DNA of 64,000 nucleotides from DASXZH01 sp036502005 (GCA_036502005.1 DASXZH010000029.1:62001-126000); one strand, 5' to 3'; shown: positions 16,887 through 25,107, counted from the first letter of the stretch. Numbers and translations: made by a program. The notes: generated by a model not told the origin, from the letters alone.

Positions 16887-18113
16887 GTGGCCGATACAAT
16901 CACATCTTTAATTCGCGAAGTCATTCTTATGCCCGAAGAGGCGCTTACATTTAGCGCCAGCGTCCGCCTTGCCCAAATCTTTCCTGATAAGTTCATTTTG
17001 GAAACGGACGACTACGAGTTCGACCTAGACGAATTCGCTGAGAGGGGGCATTGCCGACTTAAGCTCGACCTGCTGTCTCATAGCCAACTCAATGCAGATT
17101 GGAGGGGCAAAGGTAAGGGTGCGAAAATTTCTCCCCGAAACGCCGTAATGGACGTGGAATGGAACGGGATGAACGCCAAGGTAGTGCGAATCAAGGGTGA
17201 GTGCTACACGTTTCACTACATCGTTGCCGATAGTGCAGGGGTGGCAAAGGCTCTTTTTTCACAAGTTTGCAGAACGACAACTGAGGCTTCCGGACAAGTT
17301 TTAGTCTTTGCTCGAGGAGAGTGGAAGCGCGACCGAGATCTTCTGAACGCGATTAAGAGCTCAACTCTGGAAAACTTGATTTTGTCGGCCGCCACTATGC
17401 GTTCCCTTACAGCGGATATCAGCGATTTCTTTGAATCCGAAGAGATCTATCTGTCGCTTGGCGTGCCTTGGAAAAGAGGCGTTCTTTTAACGGGACCTCC
17501 AGGAAACGGTAAGACGCACGCTATTAAGTCTATGGTCAACTGTTTAGGAAAGCCATGCCTGTACGTTCGCAGTTTGGTTCCAAACCGAGGCACAGTGCAT
17601 GGGGCCATTCAGTCGGTTTTTCGCCGAGCGCGTGAGGCTGCCCCGTGCATCCTGGTCTTCGAAGACCTGGATAGCTTAATTGACGACAAGAACAGATCTC
17701 TATTCTTGAACGAACTCGACGGATTTGCTAGCAATGGCGGTGTGCTCACTATCGCGACTACCAACTACCCTCAAAAGCTAGATCCGGCCCTTTTAAATCG
17801 GCCCAGCCGATTCGACCGAAAAATCAAGTTTGATTTGCCACGTCGCGGCGAGCGCGGGCGATTCTTGCGGATGATGCTGCAGGGACGAGAAATCTCTGAT
17901 GAGGAATTTCTGGTTCTCGCTCAGGAAACCGTCGGGTTTTCGTTCGCCTATCTGAAAGAGCTGTCGCTATCTGGGCTTATGGCTTGGCTTCGAGTTCGGA
18001 AGGAGGCGCGAGTTGCGGATTCGATGCTGGAGTTGGTGAAGACCTTAAAAGCACAAATGAAGTCAGAACCGCCAACAGCAGTTGTGGAAGACGAAGGCGA
18101 AGATGATGATTAA
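16887..18113 (+). CDS. BCS1-like AAA+ ATPase
   Basis: 408 residues from GTG at 16887, chosen because GAGGAG lies exactly 8 nt upstream; longer frames from 16806 or 16866 lack such a site. The N-terminal 190 residues are mixed alpha/beta without a recognised domain. The AAA module has Walker A GPPGNGKT, Walker B CILVFEDLDSLI, sensor-1 TIATTNYPQKLDPALLNRPSRFDRKIKF with the arginine finger, and a helical C-terminal lid. The order of motifs matches BCS1/FtsH-type AAA proteins, but there is no membrane helix or protease domain. The tail is acidic (EDEGEDDD). Its substrate is unknown; a remodelling role is inference. Confidence 0.82.
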   Translation: MADTITSLIREVILMPEEALTFSASVRLAQIFPDKFILETDDYEFDLDEFAERGHCRLKLDLLSHSQLNADWRGKGKGAKISPRNAVMDVEWNGMNAKVVRIKGECYTFHYIVADSAGVAKALFSQVCRTTTEASGQVLVFARGEWKRDRDLLNAIKSSTLENLILSAATMRSLTADISDFFESEEIYLSLGVPWKRGVLLTGPPGNGKTHAIKSMVNCLGKPCLYVRSLVPNRGTVHGAIQSVFRRAREAAPCILVFEDLDSLIDDKNRSLFLNELDGFASNGGVLTIATTNYPQKLDPALLNRPSRFDRKIKFDLPRRGERGRFLRMMLQGREISDEEFLVLAQETVGFSFAYLKELSLSGLMAWLRVRKEARVADSMLELVKTLKAQMKSEPPTAVVEDEGEDDD

Positions 18114-18122
18114 GCTATTCAG

Positions 18123-18947
18123 TTAGCCGGCTTGATCGGTCGGCCTAATGAGTATCTCGTTCACGTTTACGCGGGGGTGTTGGGTCACGGCGTAGAGGAT
18201 TGAAGCAGCAATGTCTTCTGCCTCTAGCTGCTCCATAGCCTCCGCCCAAGCATCCATGTCCTTTTTCACCTGGGGCACTGTGATATGCTCGCGCAACTCG
18301 GTGGCGACGGCGCCGGGCTCGATGATGGTGACGCGGATGTGATCTCCATGGACTTCTTGTCGCAGGGACTCTGAGAAGCCATTAACGCCCCATTTTGTGA
18401 GATTGTAAACTCCCGCGCCCGAACGAGCGGTACGACCCGCAACGCTAGAGATATTTACAATGTGCCCGGACTGCTGCTTTCGCATATGAGTGATGGCCTT
18501 GTGCGTGCAGTAAATGAGGCCGTATAGGTTGGTGTCGATCATTCGACGCCAATCTTCTGTGTCTGCGCCGACGATCGGCCCTAGCAGCATGACTCCCGCG
18601 TTGTTAACGAGGATATCGATGCGGCCGTACTTGTCCATCGTTTCCTGGATCAGCCGGTCGCAATCGGCTTCGTTTCTGACGTCGCCGATTACCGTGTGGA
18701 TCTCGCCCCAGCTCGCCGCGGAGTCGATGGCTTTCAGAATCTCCGGGTTCAGGTCGTTCGGCGCGCCTGCCCCGACAGCGGCAGGCTCCGGCTTATGGAT
18801 TTTGTGCTTTAGATTCTCTAGTCTGTCGGCTCTTCGGGCCGAGGCGACCACTTTTGCCCCTTCCGCAACCAAGGCAAGAACGGTGGCTTCTCCGATGCCA
18901 GATGAAGCGCCGGTAACAACTGCAACTTTTCCCTCAAGTTTTCCCAT
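18123..18947 (-). CDS. short-chain dehydrogenase/reductase with a roughly 35-residue insertion
   Basis: 274 residues. The NAD(P) site TGASSGIG (13-20), NNAGV (115-119), catalytic Ser in VNISSVAG (167-168) and YNLTK (Tyr181, Lys185) are all present, so it should be an active classical SDR. Residues about 46-82, between strand 2 and strand 3, contain an extra Pro/Ala-rich segment (HKPEPAAVGAGAPNDLNPEI) not usual in the family. Basic residues after strand 2 (ARRADR) favour NADP. The start lies 8 bp from the end of the upstream membrane-protein gene, so the two are probably co-transcribed. Substrate unknown. Confidence 0.88.
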   Translation of the reverse strand: MGKLEGKVAVVTGASSGIGEATVLALVAEGAKVVASARRADRLENLKHKIHKPEPAAVGAGAPNDLNPEILKAIDSAASWGEIHTVIGDVRNEADCDRLIQETMDKYGRIDILVNNAGVMLLGPIVGADTEDWRRMIDTNLYGLIYCTHKAITHMRKQQSGHIVNISSVAGRTARSGAGVYNLTKWGVNGFSESLRQEVHGDHIRVTIIEPGAVATELREHITVPQVKKDMDAWAEAMEQLEAEDIAASILYAVTQHPRVNVNEILIRPTDQAG

Positions 18948-18955
18948 GCCGTCTT

Positions 18956-19732
18956 CTACGCCCTGGGGCCTTCGGTTGGCTGCAGGTTAGGCGGGAAGAA
19001 ATTTCGATATGTTATGGCGACGACGACCGACGAGATGGGCATTGTAAAGATCAAACCAATATAACATGCAAAGACACCCAGACCGGCCAAGAGTTGGGCG
19101 CAGAAGAGAAGCAGTGCGATCATCCAAAGATCGCCAACAAGTATCTGCCAACTCCGTACCAGAGCATCAACGGCTTTTGCTTTGCCCCTGATAATAAGGA
19201 TCGGGGCAAAACAAAAGAGGCCCGCAAAAATAAACCCGGGAACGTAAAAAAACAAGAGGCCAACAAAAATTGCTGCAGTATAGCAAAACCCGGTTATGTA
19301 AAGAGAGCCAAACTTCCGGAAACCCAAAAAGACATCCGTGGCGGCAATGGGTATGCCTTCCATTTGCCTTAAGGCCATTTCGGACATTCCCCCCAAGAAG
19401 ATGTATTGGATGGGTTGCACGAAGAGAGATAGGCCTGCCAACATGAGCTCAAGTTCAAAAATCTGCAGAAAAGCGAAGGGATTTGGGCGTCCCCCTACGC
19501 CGGGCTGCATCGTAAAGACCAGTTGGAAGAGCTTGACATAGAAGAACCCGATTGCCGGGATCATCAAAATCAGCAAGATCATAAGCGTGATCAAGCTGGC
19601 TACCGCCCAGGTCCCAAAATCGCTAGAGATGATTTTCCACGCAACGCCGATCGACTCGAAGTCGACTCTGCGCCTTTGATAAGGCTGCTGCGGGGGCACC
19701 GAACCGTATAACTGTGGAGGAATTTGAGACAT
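18956..19732 (-). CDS. multi-pass membrane protein of unknown function
   Basis: 258 residues: a short Pro/Gln-rich cytoplasmic head (SQIPPQLYGSVPPQQPYQRRR) then five or six hydrophobic segments. The arrangement FESIGVAWKIISSDFGTW, then paired helices with polar turns, and VDALVRSWQILVGDLW resembles the membrane domains found in DUF975-like and glycerophosphodiester-phosphodiesterase-associated proteins, but no catalytic motif is visible. It is followed by the dehydrogenase and preceded by the transporter gene, all on the minus strand. Confidence 0.6.
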   Translation of the reverse strand: MSQIPPQLYGSVPPQQPYQRRRVDFESIGVAWKIISSDFGTWAVASLITLMILLILMIPAIGFFYVKLFQLVFTMQPGVGGRPNPFAFLQIFELELMLAGLSLFVQPIQYIFLGGMSEMALRQMEGIPIAATDVFLGFRKFGSLYITGFCYTAAIFVGLLFFYVPGFIFAGLFCFAPILIIRGKAKAVDALVRSWQILVGDLWMIALLLFCAQLLAGLGVFACYIGLIFTMPISSVVVAITYRNFFPPNLQPTEGPRA

Positions 19733-19756
19733 GGTCCTCCTGCAGTTTTAGGCCAT

Positions 19757-21079
19757 TTACGCTAGCGTGGGCTCTGAGGCTTCGAATTCCTTAACGTCTT
19801 GATCCCGACTCTGCATGATTTTTCTTGGCAAGAAGGGTAGGAAGACCAACACAAAGAGGGTAGTGCCGGCATTTAAAAACACCAACCATGCAAAGGGCCA
19901 CTTACTGTCTGACAGATGCGAGCCCAAGATATCCGCGCCAAAGAGAGCCACATTTCTCATCGACAGGATTAGCGAGTAGCCTAGACCTTCGCATCCCTTA
20001 GGAGTTGCTCTTGCCGCCAAATCCATGAGAGCGACTTCGGCAAGAGTTCCAAAGAAGCCATTTTGGCTTTCGATGATTCTCGCGAGTGTGTAGTTTCCGT
20101 AATAAAGATAGGTAAAGGTGCCCAACCCCGCCAGGAAAATCCCAGCGCCAAGCATGGTCCGTATGCTGAATTTTTTAATTAAACTCCCATACAAAAAAGC
20201 TGCAATGATCCCAAATGCACCGGCGTAAGTGCCCAAGAGTCCGATTTGCTCAGGTTTAAATTTAAGTTCGTCTGTTTGCTTATAGAACAGTGGAGTGCTG
20301 AAGCCCGGCGAGAAATAGTAGAGCCCAATAAAGAGCAGAGCAAACCATAATGTGCCTGATGAGAAAATGGTTTTGAGCTGGGAGCCTGCGTTTGTAAAGA
20401 CGACCGTTGCGCTACTATTTTGGACGGGCCTTTCTCTCAAGAACAGGTAAGCCACGGGTAGCAGCGAAAGAACAATTCCTCCGTTGATGGCTCCAGTCTT
20501 AATCAACGAACCCGTTGCTGCAGAGGCTGCCAACCACCCTCCAAAGGGTCCCGTCACCAAGCCGCAAAAACTTGTAACCACTTGGCGCAGCGCCGTGAGC
20601 CTTCCAGTAGCTTTCATGGCTTGGCCGGCTTCTACCAGGTAAGCACCCGTTACCGTTGAACCCAACACCATGAAAACGTTGATTACGATGGCCGTATAGA
20701 GAAGCGAGGTGTAGGTCCTCGGCACAAAAATGATTGCCACCCAACTGGCCATCGCGAAGAGCGATGCAAACATCATGTAGTGTCGGCGTCGGGTCTTAAA
20801 CAGGGGAAAAGCGTCTGTAAGGATTCCGGCAAATGGCTTGAAATACCAAGCGAGCCCGCAAAGGAAGAAAAAACTGGCCATCTGCGTCTTGTTGACGTGA
20901 AGGTCGTTCTTCAGCAAGTACTGCAAAGGCAACTTGCCGAGCACCTGAGGCTGCGGCATGGTCGTCGCGAAAATGCCAAAGATGATGATGATGGCAAGAT
21001 GCGTGAGGTTGCGATCCTGAACTTCAGGATTGGTCTCACCAGGCGGTTTTGGCCGGAAGGAGTTAGATGGAGTTTTCAT
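19757..21079 (-). CDS. MFS transporter, folate-biopterin transporter (BT1)-like
   Basis: 440 residues with about twelve membrane helices. The N-terminal half has the BT1-type pattern: LPLQYLLKNDLHVNKTQMASFFFLCGLAWYFKP, a buried Lys-Pro at the end of helix 2, then GILTDAFPLFKTRRRHYMMF, corresponding to the conserved loop 2-3 with Asp and the Arg cluster. Members of this family carry folates, biopterin or related compounds, but specificity is not predictable from sequence. The gene is 24 bp upstream of the membrane-protein gene and probably heads a three-gene unit with it and the SDR. Confidence 0.75.
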   Translation of the reverse strand: MKTPSNSFRPKPPGETNPEVQDRNLTHLAIIIIFGIFATTMPQPQVLGKLPLQYLLKNDLHVNKTQMASFFFLCGLAWYFKPFAGILTDAFPLFKTRRRHYMMFASLFAMASWVAIIFVPRTYTSLLYTAIVINVFMVLGSTVTGAYLVEAGQAMKATGRLTALRQVVTSFCGLVTGPFGGWLAASAATGSLIKTGAINGGIVLSLLPVAYLFLRERPVQNSSATVVFTNAGSQLKTIFSSGTLWFALLFIGLYYFSPGFSTPLFYKQTDELKFKPEQIGLLGTYAGAFGIIAAFLYGSLIKKFSIRTMLGAGIFLAGLGTFTYLYYGNYTLARIIESQNGFFGTLAEVALMDLAARATPKGCEGLGYSLILSMRNVALFGADILGSHLSDSKWPFAWLVFLNAGTTLFVLVFLPFLPRKIMQSRDQDVKEFEASEPTLA

Positions 21080-21120
21080 CTACTTCGCGTATCTTACACG
21101 TTTAACGCCTGACGGCTGCA

Positions 21121-21148
21121 ATTTTCATTTTCTATTTTCTATTTCGCC
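21121..21148. repeat. heptamer-period tract (TTTTCTA type)
   Basis: Four 7-bp words, with TTTTCTA repeated exactly at 21128-21141 and one degenerate word on each side. It lies just upstream of the transporter gene in the 450-bp spacer 21080-21532. Confidence 0.5.
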
Positions 21149-21203
21149 TGGTACATAGGCTTGCTGCGCACGTGCCATAGCGTAAGGCAGACGGCATTGG
21201 CCC

Positions 21204-21296
21204 GTATCCAGCCCGGCCATGAATCGGAATATTTGTATATTTTTGATACAAATATAGGTTCAAAAACAATTTAAAAACAAAATTCTTTCTGGATAC
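21204..21296. repeat. nested inverted repeats in an AT-rich non-coding spacer
   Basis: An outer 8-bp pair GTATCCAG (21204-21211) / CTGGATAC (21289-21296) encloses an inner perfect 10-bp pair ATATTTGTAT (21229-21238) / ATACAAATAT (21246-21255) with a 7-nt loop. The interval is far more AT-rich than its surroundings. No T-run follows either stem. The rest of the spacer 21080-21532 contains no convincing gene. It may be a small palindromic insertion or a structured RNA; I cannot tell which. Confidence 0.4.
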
Positions 21297-21532
21297 CTGG
21301 GATGCGTGACTAGTTTGAATTCAAGTTCCAGGCAACAAACGGACGAACAGGGATGTTTTTAATGCGTCCGGGAAGATTGGAATTCTCATTAAAATCTGGA
21401 AGCCCGCCATGCGCTAAGAGGCCGGGAGCTATCCGCCAATCTTGTGCAGAGGCCAATCGCATACCTCAATGTATGGTATTGTGCCTCACCCATCCCGTCC
21501 TTCCCTCAAGGGAAGAGGGACGGATCCCTAAA

Positions 21533-21988
21533 CTAGGGAGCGGGCAGCCCGTGAGCTGCCAGATTCGAATTCTTGTACTCGCGCCGCTCGGTGACATCTT
21601 CTGTCACAAAATTAGGCCGTTCAACCTCGATATCCTCGCTTGGAAGCTCAACTTCTGCCGTTACCAGCCCATCAAGGGGCCCGTGGTAAAAATCGACCTC
21701 CCAAGTAAATCCATTAATGGGAAGCTTGTGGCGAGTCTTCTCTATCACCGTAAAAGGAGACAGCTTTACAAGTTCTAGCCCCTTGTCCAAAGGGATTTCG
21801 AACTCGATCTCAACCCTGCTCTTAAGCCCAGCCCCTTTGGCCGTAAATAAAGCGACCCTGCTATTCACGATTCGCACGCGAACAGCAGGGTCGATTGAGA
21901 GATATGCCTGAACGTATTGTTCACCTTCAGGCAAGGCAGGAAGCTTGGCAGGATCTACGAGAAACTTAAGCTCGATTTCCTGAGCCAT
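21533..21988 (-). CDS. CYTH-domain protein (triphosphate tunnel superfamily)
   Basis: 151 residues starting MAQEIELKFLVD, matching the ExExK signature of CYTH proteins, followed by paired Arg/Glu strands (VRVRIVNSRVALFTAKG, RVEIEFEIPLDKG) and the late VTAEVELPSEDIEVERPNFV strand-turn. This family includes adenylate cyclase class IV, thiamine triphosphatase and inorganic triphosphatases. The short single-domain form and the KTRHKLPINGFTWEVDFYHG block resemble bacterial triphosphatases. Exact substrate is uncertain. The gene lies 6 bp after the unknown 122-residue gene. Confidence 0.85.
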   Translation of the reverse strand: MAQEIELKFLVDPAKLPALPEGEQYVQAYLSIDPAVRVRIVNSRVALFTAKGAGLKSRVEIEFEIPLDKGLELVKLSPFTVIEKTRHKLPINGFTWEVDFYHGPLDGLVTAEVELPSEDIEVERPNFVTEDVTERREYKNSNLAAHGLPAP

Positions 21989-21994
21989 GCCGGA

Positions 21995-22363
21995 CTACGC
22001 CGTGACGACAGCGACGACCGGAGAAACCGCGGAACCCTTCACACTGCCGGCAGCAACCGTTAGGTTGCACTGACAACTGTGCTTCGTGCCGTCTTCCGTT
22101 TCGATCTTTAGGATTAGGTTTCTAAAGATTCTTCGCTCGGAAAGACTCGAGAAGAACGTGGCCTGCGCCTTATCGTCAATCACACCATTAAAAGTGTGCT
22201 TGGCACTGGTCGACGCATCGACGTTGGCCTTAGCAGGAGACTCAGTAATGGCCTTGTCCCAGGTTCCTAAGAAAATGCCGATTGTCTCTCCGTAGGGACC
22301 AAGAACGGTAAACTTTACGTTCTGCTCTGATTCCAGCCGATTATTTTGCACCTTCAAGCTCAT
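21995..22363 (-). CDS. hypothetical protein co-transcribed with the CYTH gene
   Basis: 122 residues, no family recognised. It has no signal peptide or membrane helix; it begins MSLKVQNNRLESEQNVKFTV and is rich in beta-type alternation with Ser/Thr/Ala, including two Cys in HSCQCNLTV near the C-terminus. The 6-bp gap to the CYTH gene implies one transcript, so a role linked to polyphosphate or nucleotide chemistry is possible, but this is only context. Confidence 0.6.
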   Translation of the reverse strand: MSLKVQNNRLESEQNVKFTVLGPYGETIGIFLGTWDKAITESPAKANVDASTSAKHTFNGVIDDKAQATFFSSLSERRIFRNLILKIETEDGTKHSCQCNLTVAAGSVKGSAVSPVVAVVTA

Positions 22364-22572
22364 ATTTCACCTTTGGACCGTGAGAGCCCTGCCCTTTAGG
22401 CTCCTTGGGAACATTTTTTTGCTGCCAGTAAAAGCAGCTACCCTTATAGGGTACCTCAGAAGTCGACATTCTGTGGGGTCGGGAACCTGGGAGCGGGGCG
22501 ATTTGTCGCAATTCTGGTGTTGCTTGCAACCGGCGTTGCGTATGAAGTACCATCCGCGAAAGCGAGGGAATT

Positions 22573-22878
22573 ATGAATGAGCCTATCCAGCGTAAAAACC
22601 TACACGCAAGCATTCCTCCCGCCCTCCTGCTGGAAGCGGAAAAAACTGCGGCTGCCGAGCACATTAGCGTAGACGATTTGGTTCGTGAGGCAATGGAGCG
22701 CCGGTTGCAAGACAGCCGAAGAGAAAAGCTATATGCTTATGGACAAGAACGGGCCGGTAAACTCGGCATCGGCGAAAAAGACGTCGATGGCATGATTCAG
22801 CAACACCGCCAAGACAAGAAAGAGCTAGGGCGTTACTATGGAAAGAAAACTTCGATTCCAAAGGATGCGGAACTCTGA
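22573..22878 (+). CDS. orphan antitoxin-like protein
   Basis: 101 residues. The segment KNLHASIPPALLLEAEKTAAAEHISVDDLVREAMERRLQD is a strand plus two helices of ribbon-helix-helix type, followed by the basic REKLYAYGQERAGKLGIGEKDVDGMIQQHR that commonly ends antitoxins of PIN-type toxins. No toxin gene follows on the plus strand; the 3' end overlaps the convergent DUF2442 gene by 43 bp. GAGGG lies upstream of the ATG. It could be a remnant of a pair or an independent regulator. Confidence 0.6.
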   Translation: MNEPIQRKNLHASIPPALLLEAEKTAAAEHISVDDLVREAMERRLQDSRREKLYAYGQERAGKLGIGEKDVDGMIQQHRQDKKELGRYYGKKTSIPKDAEL

Positions 22879-23147
22879 ATCGGCTTTCGTTTAGGTGCAA
22901 TCTTCGGCCCATACAGAGCATCGGCGCATAAATCGACCCCCCCGGGCCAAACTATGGCTCTGCCTCCGTTTTCAAGTTTGACCTTGCGGAAAACATCCGG
23001 AACTGATAAAGGTTGGAAAACTCCACCTTTCGCTAAAACTGGTGCGAGGTCTGCAACGATTTGCCGCCCATCTGAGAAATGAAGCCATAGGCGATGCTCG
23101 TCCAGAGGGACAACATTTCTTATGAAGTGTTCTATTGTTGTTCTCAT
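22836..23147 (-). CDS. DUF2442 protein
   Basis: 103 residues. The core VVPLDEHRLWLHFSDGRQIVADLAPVLAKGGVFQPL and the end block RAIVWPGGVDLCADALYG are characteristic of DUF2442. Such genes very often follow a DUF4160 gene, as here, and the pair is suspected of toxin-antitoxin-like behaviour; no mechanism is established. After ALYG there is an unusual 22-residue tail that overlaps the convergent antitoxin-like gene. Its ATG directly follows the stop codon of the repaired DUF4160 frame. Confidence 0.75.
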   Translation of the reverse strand: MRTTIEHFIRNVVPLDEHRLWLHFSDGRQIVADLAPVLAKGGVFQPLSVPDVFRKVKLENGGRAIVWPGGVDLCADALYGPKIAPKRKPIQSSASFGIEVFFP

Positions 23148-23410
23148 CTAAAATCCAGTGCCCGGTATCTTTTCTAATGGCTGAGCGGTCCTAGCCCTCA
23201 TCCAGTTGTCAGCTGCCAGTTCTCGCCAAACTGCAAGCCACTTAAAATTATCGCTAACTCTCCAGTCGGCATCCCTCCCGCATAAACGGCTCCATCGCTG
23301 ATTGTAACTACGACTTCATACTCACCATAGAATGCGTGAAAATGTGGAGGTTCGTGATCTTCATAGTACATGTAAATACTAATCCCACGAAACCGGCTTA
23401 TCTGAGGCAC
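23148..23410 (-). pseudogene. frameshifted DUF4160 gene
   Basis: The start is a normal DUF4160: ISRFRGISIYMYYEDHEPPHFHAFYGEYEV, with the conserved H-PPHFHA block. The zero frame ends at 23198 with a non-homologous tail (70 residues). If one base is added near 23241-23243 the frame continues as WLAVWRELAADNWMRARTAQ and ends at a TAG (23148-23150) that abuts the DUF2442 ATG. That continuation is the standard DUF4160 C-terminus, so one A has been lost from an A/T run. It is either a true inactivating mutation or a homopolymer sequencing error. Confidence 0.85.
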
Positions 23411-23426
23411 GCTCAGATATTACCAA

Positions 23427-24986
23427 CTAGCCTACAGACCCTTCCAAACTGACTCCCAACAACTTCTGAGCCTCGACAGCGAACTCCATCGGAAGCTCTC
23501 GAAAAACCTCTTTGCAGAAGCCGCTAACAATCATGTTCACTGCGTCCTCAGTTGGGATCCCACGCTGGTTGCAGTAGAAGATCTGGTCCTCGCCGATCTT
23601 AGAAGTAGAAGCCTCGTGTTCCACCGTCGCAGTCGGGTTCTTAACCTCGATATACGGAAAAGTGTGCGCGCCGCAACGGTCGCCCATGAGCATGGAATCG
23701 CACTGCGAGTAGTTGCGGGCGTTATCCGCGCCGGGGTTCACCTTCACCTGGCCACGGTAGGTGTTCTGGCCGTTGCCTGCCGAAATCCCTTTCGAAACAA
23801 TGGTGGAGCGGGTGTTCTTGCCGATGTGGATCATCTTGGTCCCCGTGTCGGCCTGTTGTTTGTTGGCAGTGAGGGCAACCGAGTAGAACTCGCCGATCGA
23901 ATCATCGCCTTGCAAAATCACAGAAGGATATTTCCAGGTGATGGCGGAGCCGGTTTCTACCTGGGTCCAGGTGATTTTAGAGCCCTTCATGCACTTGCCG
24001 CGCTTGGTGACGAAGTTATAAATGCCGCCTTTGCCTTCCTTATCGCCGGGGTACCAGTTCTGAACGGTGCTGTATTTGACCGTCGCGCCATCTAGCGCCA
24101 CAAGCTCAACCACTGCGGCGTGAAGCTGGTTCTCATCGCGCATGGGGGCCGTACAGCCCTCTAGGTAGCTCACGTAAGCGCCTTCGTCGGCAATGATCAG
24201 CGTTCGCTCGAACTGGCCGGTCTTCTCGGAGTTGATGCGGAAGTAGGTTGAAAGCTCCATCGGGCAACGCGTGCCCTTGGGAATGTAAACAAAGGAGCCA
24301 TCTGAAAACACCGCGCAGTTAAGGGTCGCGTAATAGTTGTCGCTATAGGGAACCACCGAACCCAGATATTTCTGGACCAACTCCGGATGTTCGCGTACCG
24401 CTTCCGACATCGAGCAGAAAATAATCCCAAGCTCAGCCAGCTTGGCTTTGAAAGTGGTGGCAACGGAAACGGAATCGAAAACGGCGTCCACCGCGATCTG
24501 GGGGAGAGAATTGTCTTGTGTCTTGTGTCTTGTGTCTTGGGAACCAAGGCCAGGCGCAATTCCTCTCGCGTCGGCCGCCGATGTGCCCGCCGCGCCCTTT
24601 ACATTCAGCAGAACTTTCTGCTCGCTAAGGGGAATGCCCAGCTTCTCAAAGGTTCTCAGGAGTTCTGGGTCAGCCTCATCAAGGCTGTTCAGCACCGGCT
24701 TCTTCTTGGGCGCCGAATAGTAGATCACGTCCTGAAGATCGATCGTCGGGTAAGTCACGTTGGGCCACTTCGGCTCCTTCATGGTCAGGAAATGCTTATA
24801 AGCTTTTAGCCGCCAATCCAGCATCCATGCCGGTTCTTCTTTCTTGGCGGAAAGCGCGCAGATGACGTCTTCGTTAAGGCCGGGGGCAAAAGTGTCGGAC
24901 TGAATATCGGTGACAAAGCCCCATTTATAGTCCTGATTGGCGAATTTTTCGAGCACAGCGGTGCTCTGGTCTACAGCTTCACTCAT
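23427..24986 (-). CDS. sufB: Fe-S cluster assembly scaffold SufB with internal insertion
   Basis: 519 residues from ATG at 24986 (a GTG at 25007 would add seven). SufB forms the SufBC2D complex that builds Fe-S clusters. The core is highly conserved: ATTFKAKLAELGIIFCSM, GTRCPMELSTYFRIN, EGCTAPMRDENQLHAAVVELVA, GSAITWKYPSVIL, QADTGTKMIHIGKNTRSTI, the sulfur-accepting Cys in NYSQCDSMLMG, and GEDQIFYCNQRGI. Between FEKLGIPLSEQK and AVDAVFDSVSVATTF there are about 40 extra residues (24495-24614) including a heptamer-encoded stretch. The gene is alone, about 19 kb from sufCDSU, and divergent from an unknown gene. Confidence 0.95.
   Translation of the reverse strand: MSEAVDQSTAVLEKFANQDYKWGFVTDIQSDTFAPGLNEDVICALSAKKEEPAWMLDWRLKAYKHFLTMKEPKWPNVTYPTIDLQDVIYYSAPKKKPVLNSLDEADPELLRTFEKLGIPLSEQKVLLNVKGAAGTSAADARGIAPGLGSQDTRHKTQDNSLPQIAVDAVFDSVSVATTFKAKLAELGIIFCSMSEAVREHPELVQKYLGSVVPYSDNYYATLNCAVFSDGSFVYIPKGTRCPMELSTYFRINSEKTGQFERTLIIADEGAYVSYLEGCTAPMRDENQLHAAVVELVALDGATVKYSTVQNWYPGDKEGKGGIYNFVTKRGKCMKGSKITWTQVETGSAITWKYPSVILQGDDSIGEFYSVALTANKQQADTGTKMIHIGKNTRSTIVSKGISAGNGQNTYRGQVKVNPGADNARNYSQCDSMLMGDRCGAHTFPYIEVKNPTATVEHEASTSKIGEDQIFYCNQRGIPTEDAVNMIVSGFCKEVFRELPMEFAVEAQKLLGVSLEGSVG
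24511..24538. repeat. heptamer tandem repeat inside sufB
   Basis: Four perfect or near-perfect 7-bp units (TTGTCTT followed by three GTGTCTT on the plus strand). On the coding strand they are translated as QDTRHKTQD. Because three units equal 21 bp, the repeat preserves the reading frame. The word is the same kind of repeat that fills intergenic spacers elsewhere in this window. Confidence 0.85.
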
Positions 24987-25107
24987 ATGGTTTCGGCTCG
25001 CGCCCACCCGGCAGCACCGGCATCGCGCGTTCCTCCTTTTACATCTACGAGTTTACTTGAATGATCCTTTTTAGCTGTGCGTTAAACATTTCGGAGATAA
25101 TGGATTC

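Noticed and set aside
21353..21778. Plus-strand open frame of 141 residues
   Set aside because: Overlaps the convincing CYTH gene on the opposite strand and has no family resemblance or ribosome site; the first part is spacer.
22341..22664. Minus-strand open frame of 107 residues
   Set aside because: Low-complexity and basic, overlaps the antitoxin-like gene antisense and the start of the 122-residue gene; no ribosome site.
23198..23260. Programmed -1 frameshift in DUF4160
   Set aside because: The zero-frame codons before the break do not form an X XXY YYZ slippery site, and no downstream stimulator is evident; a base loss explains it more simply.
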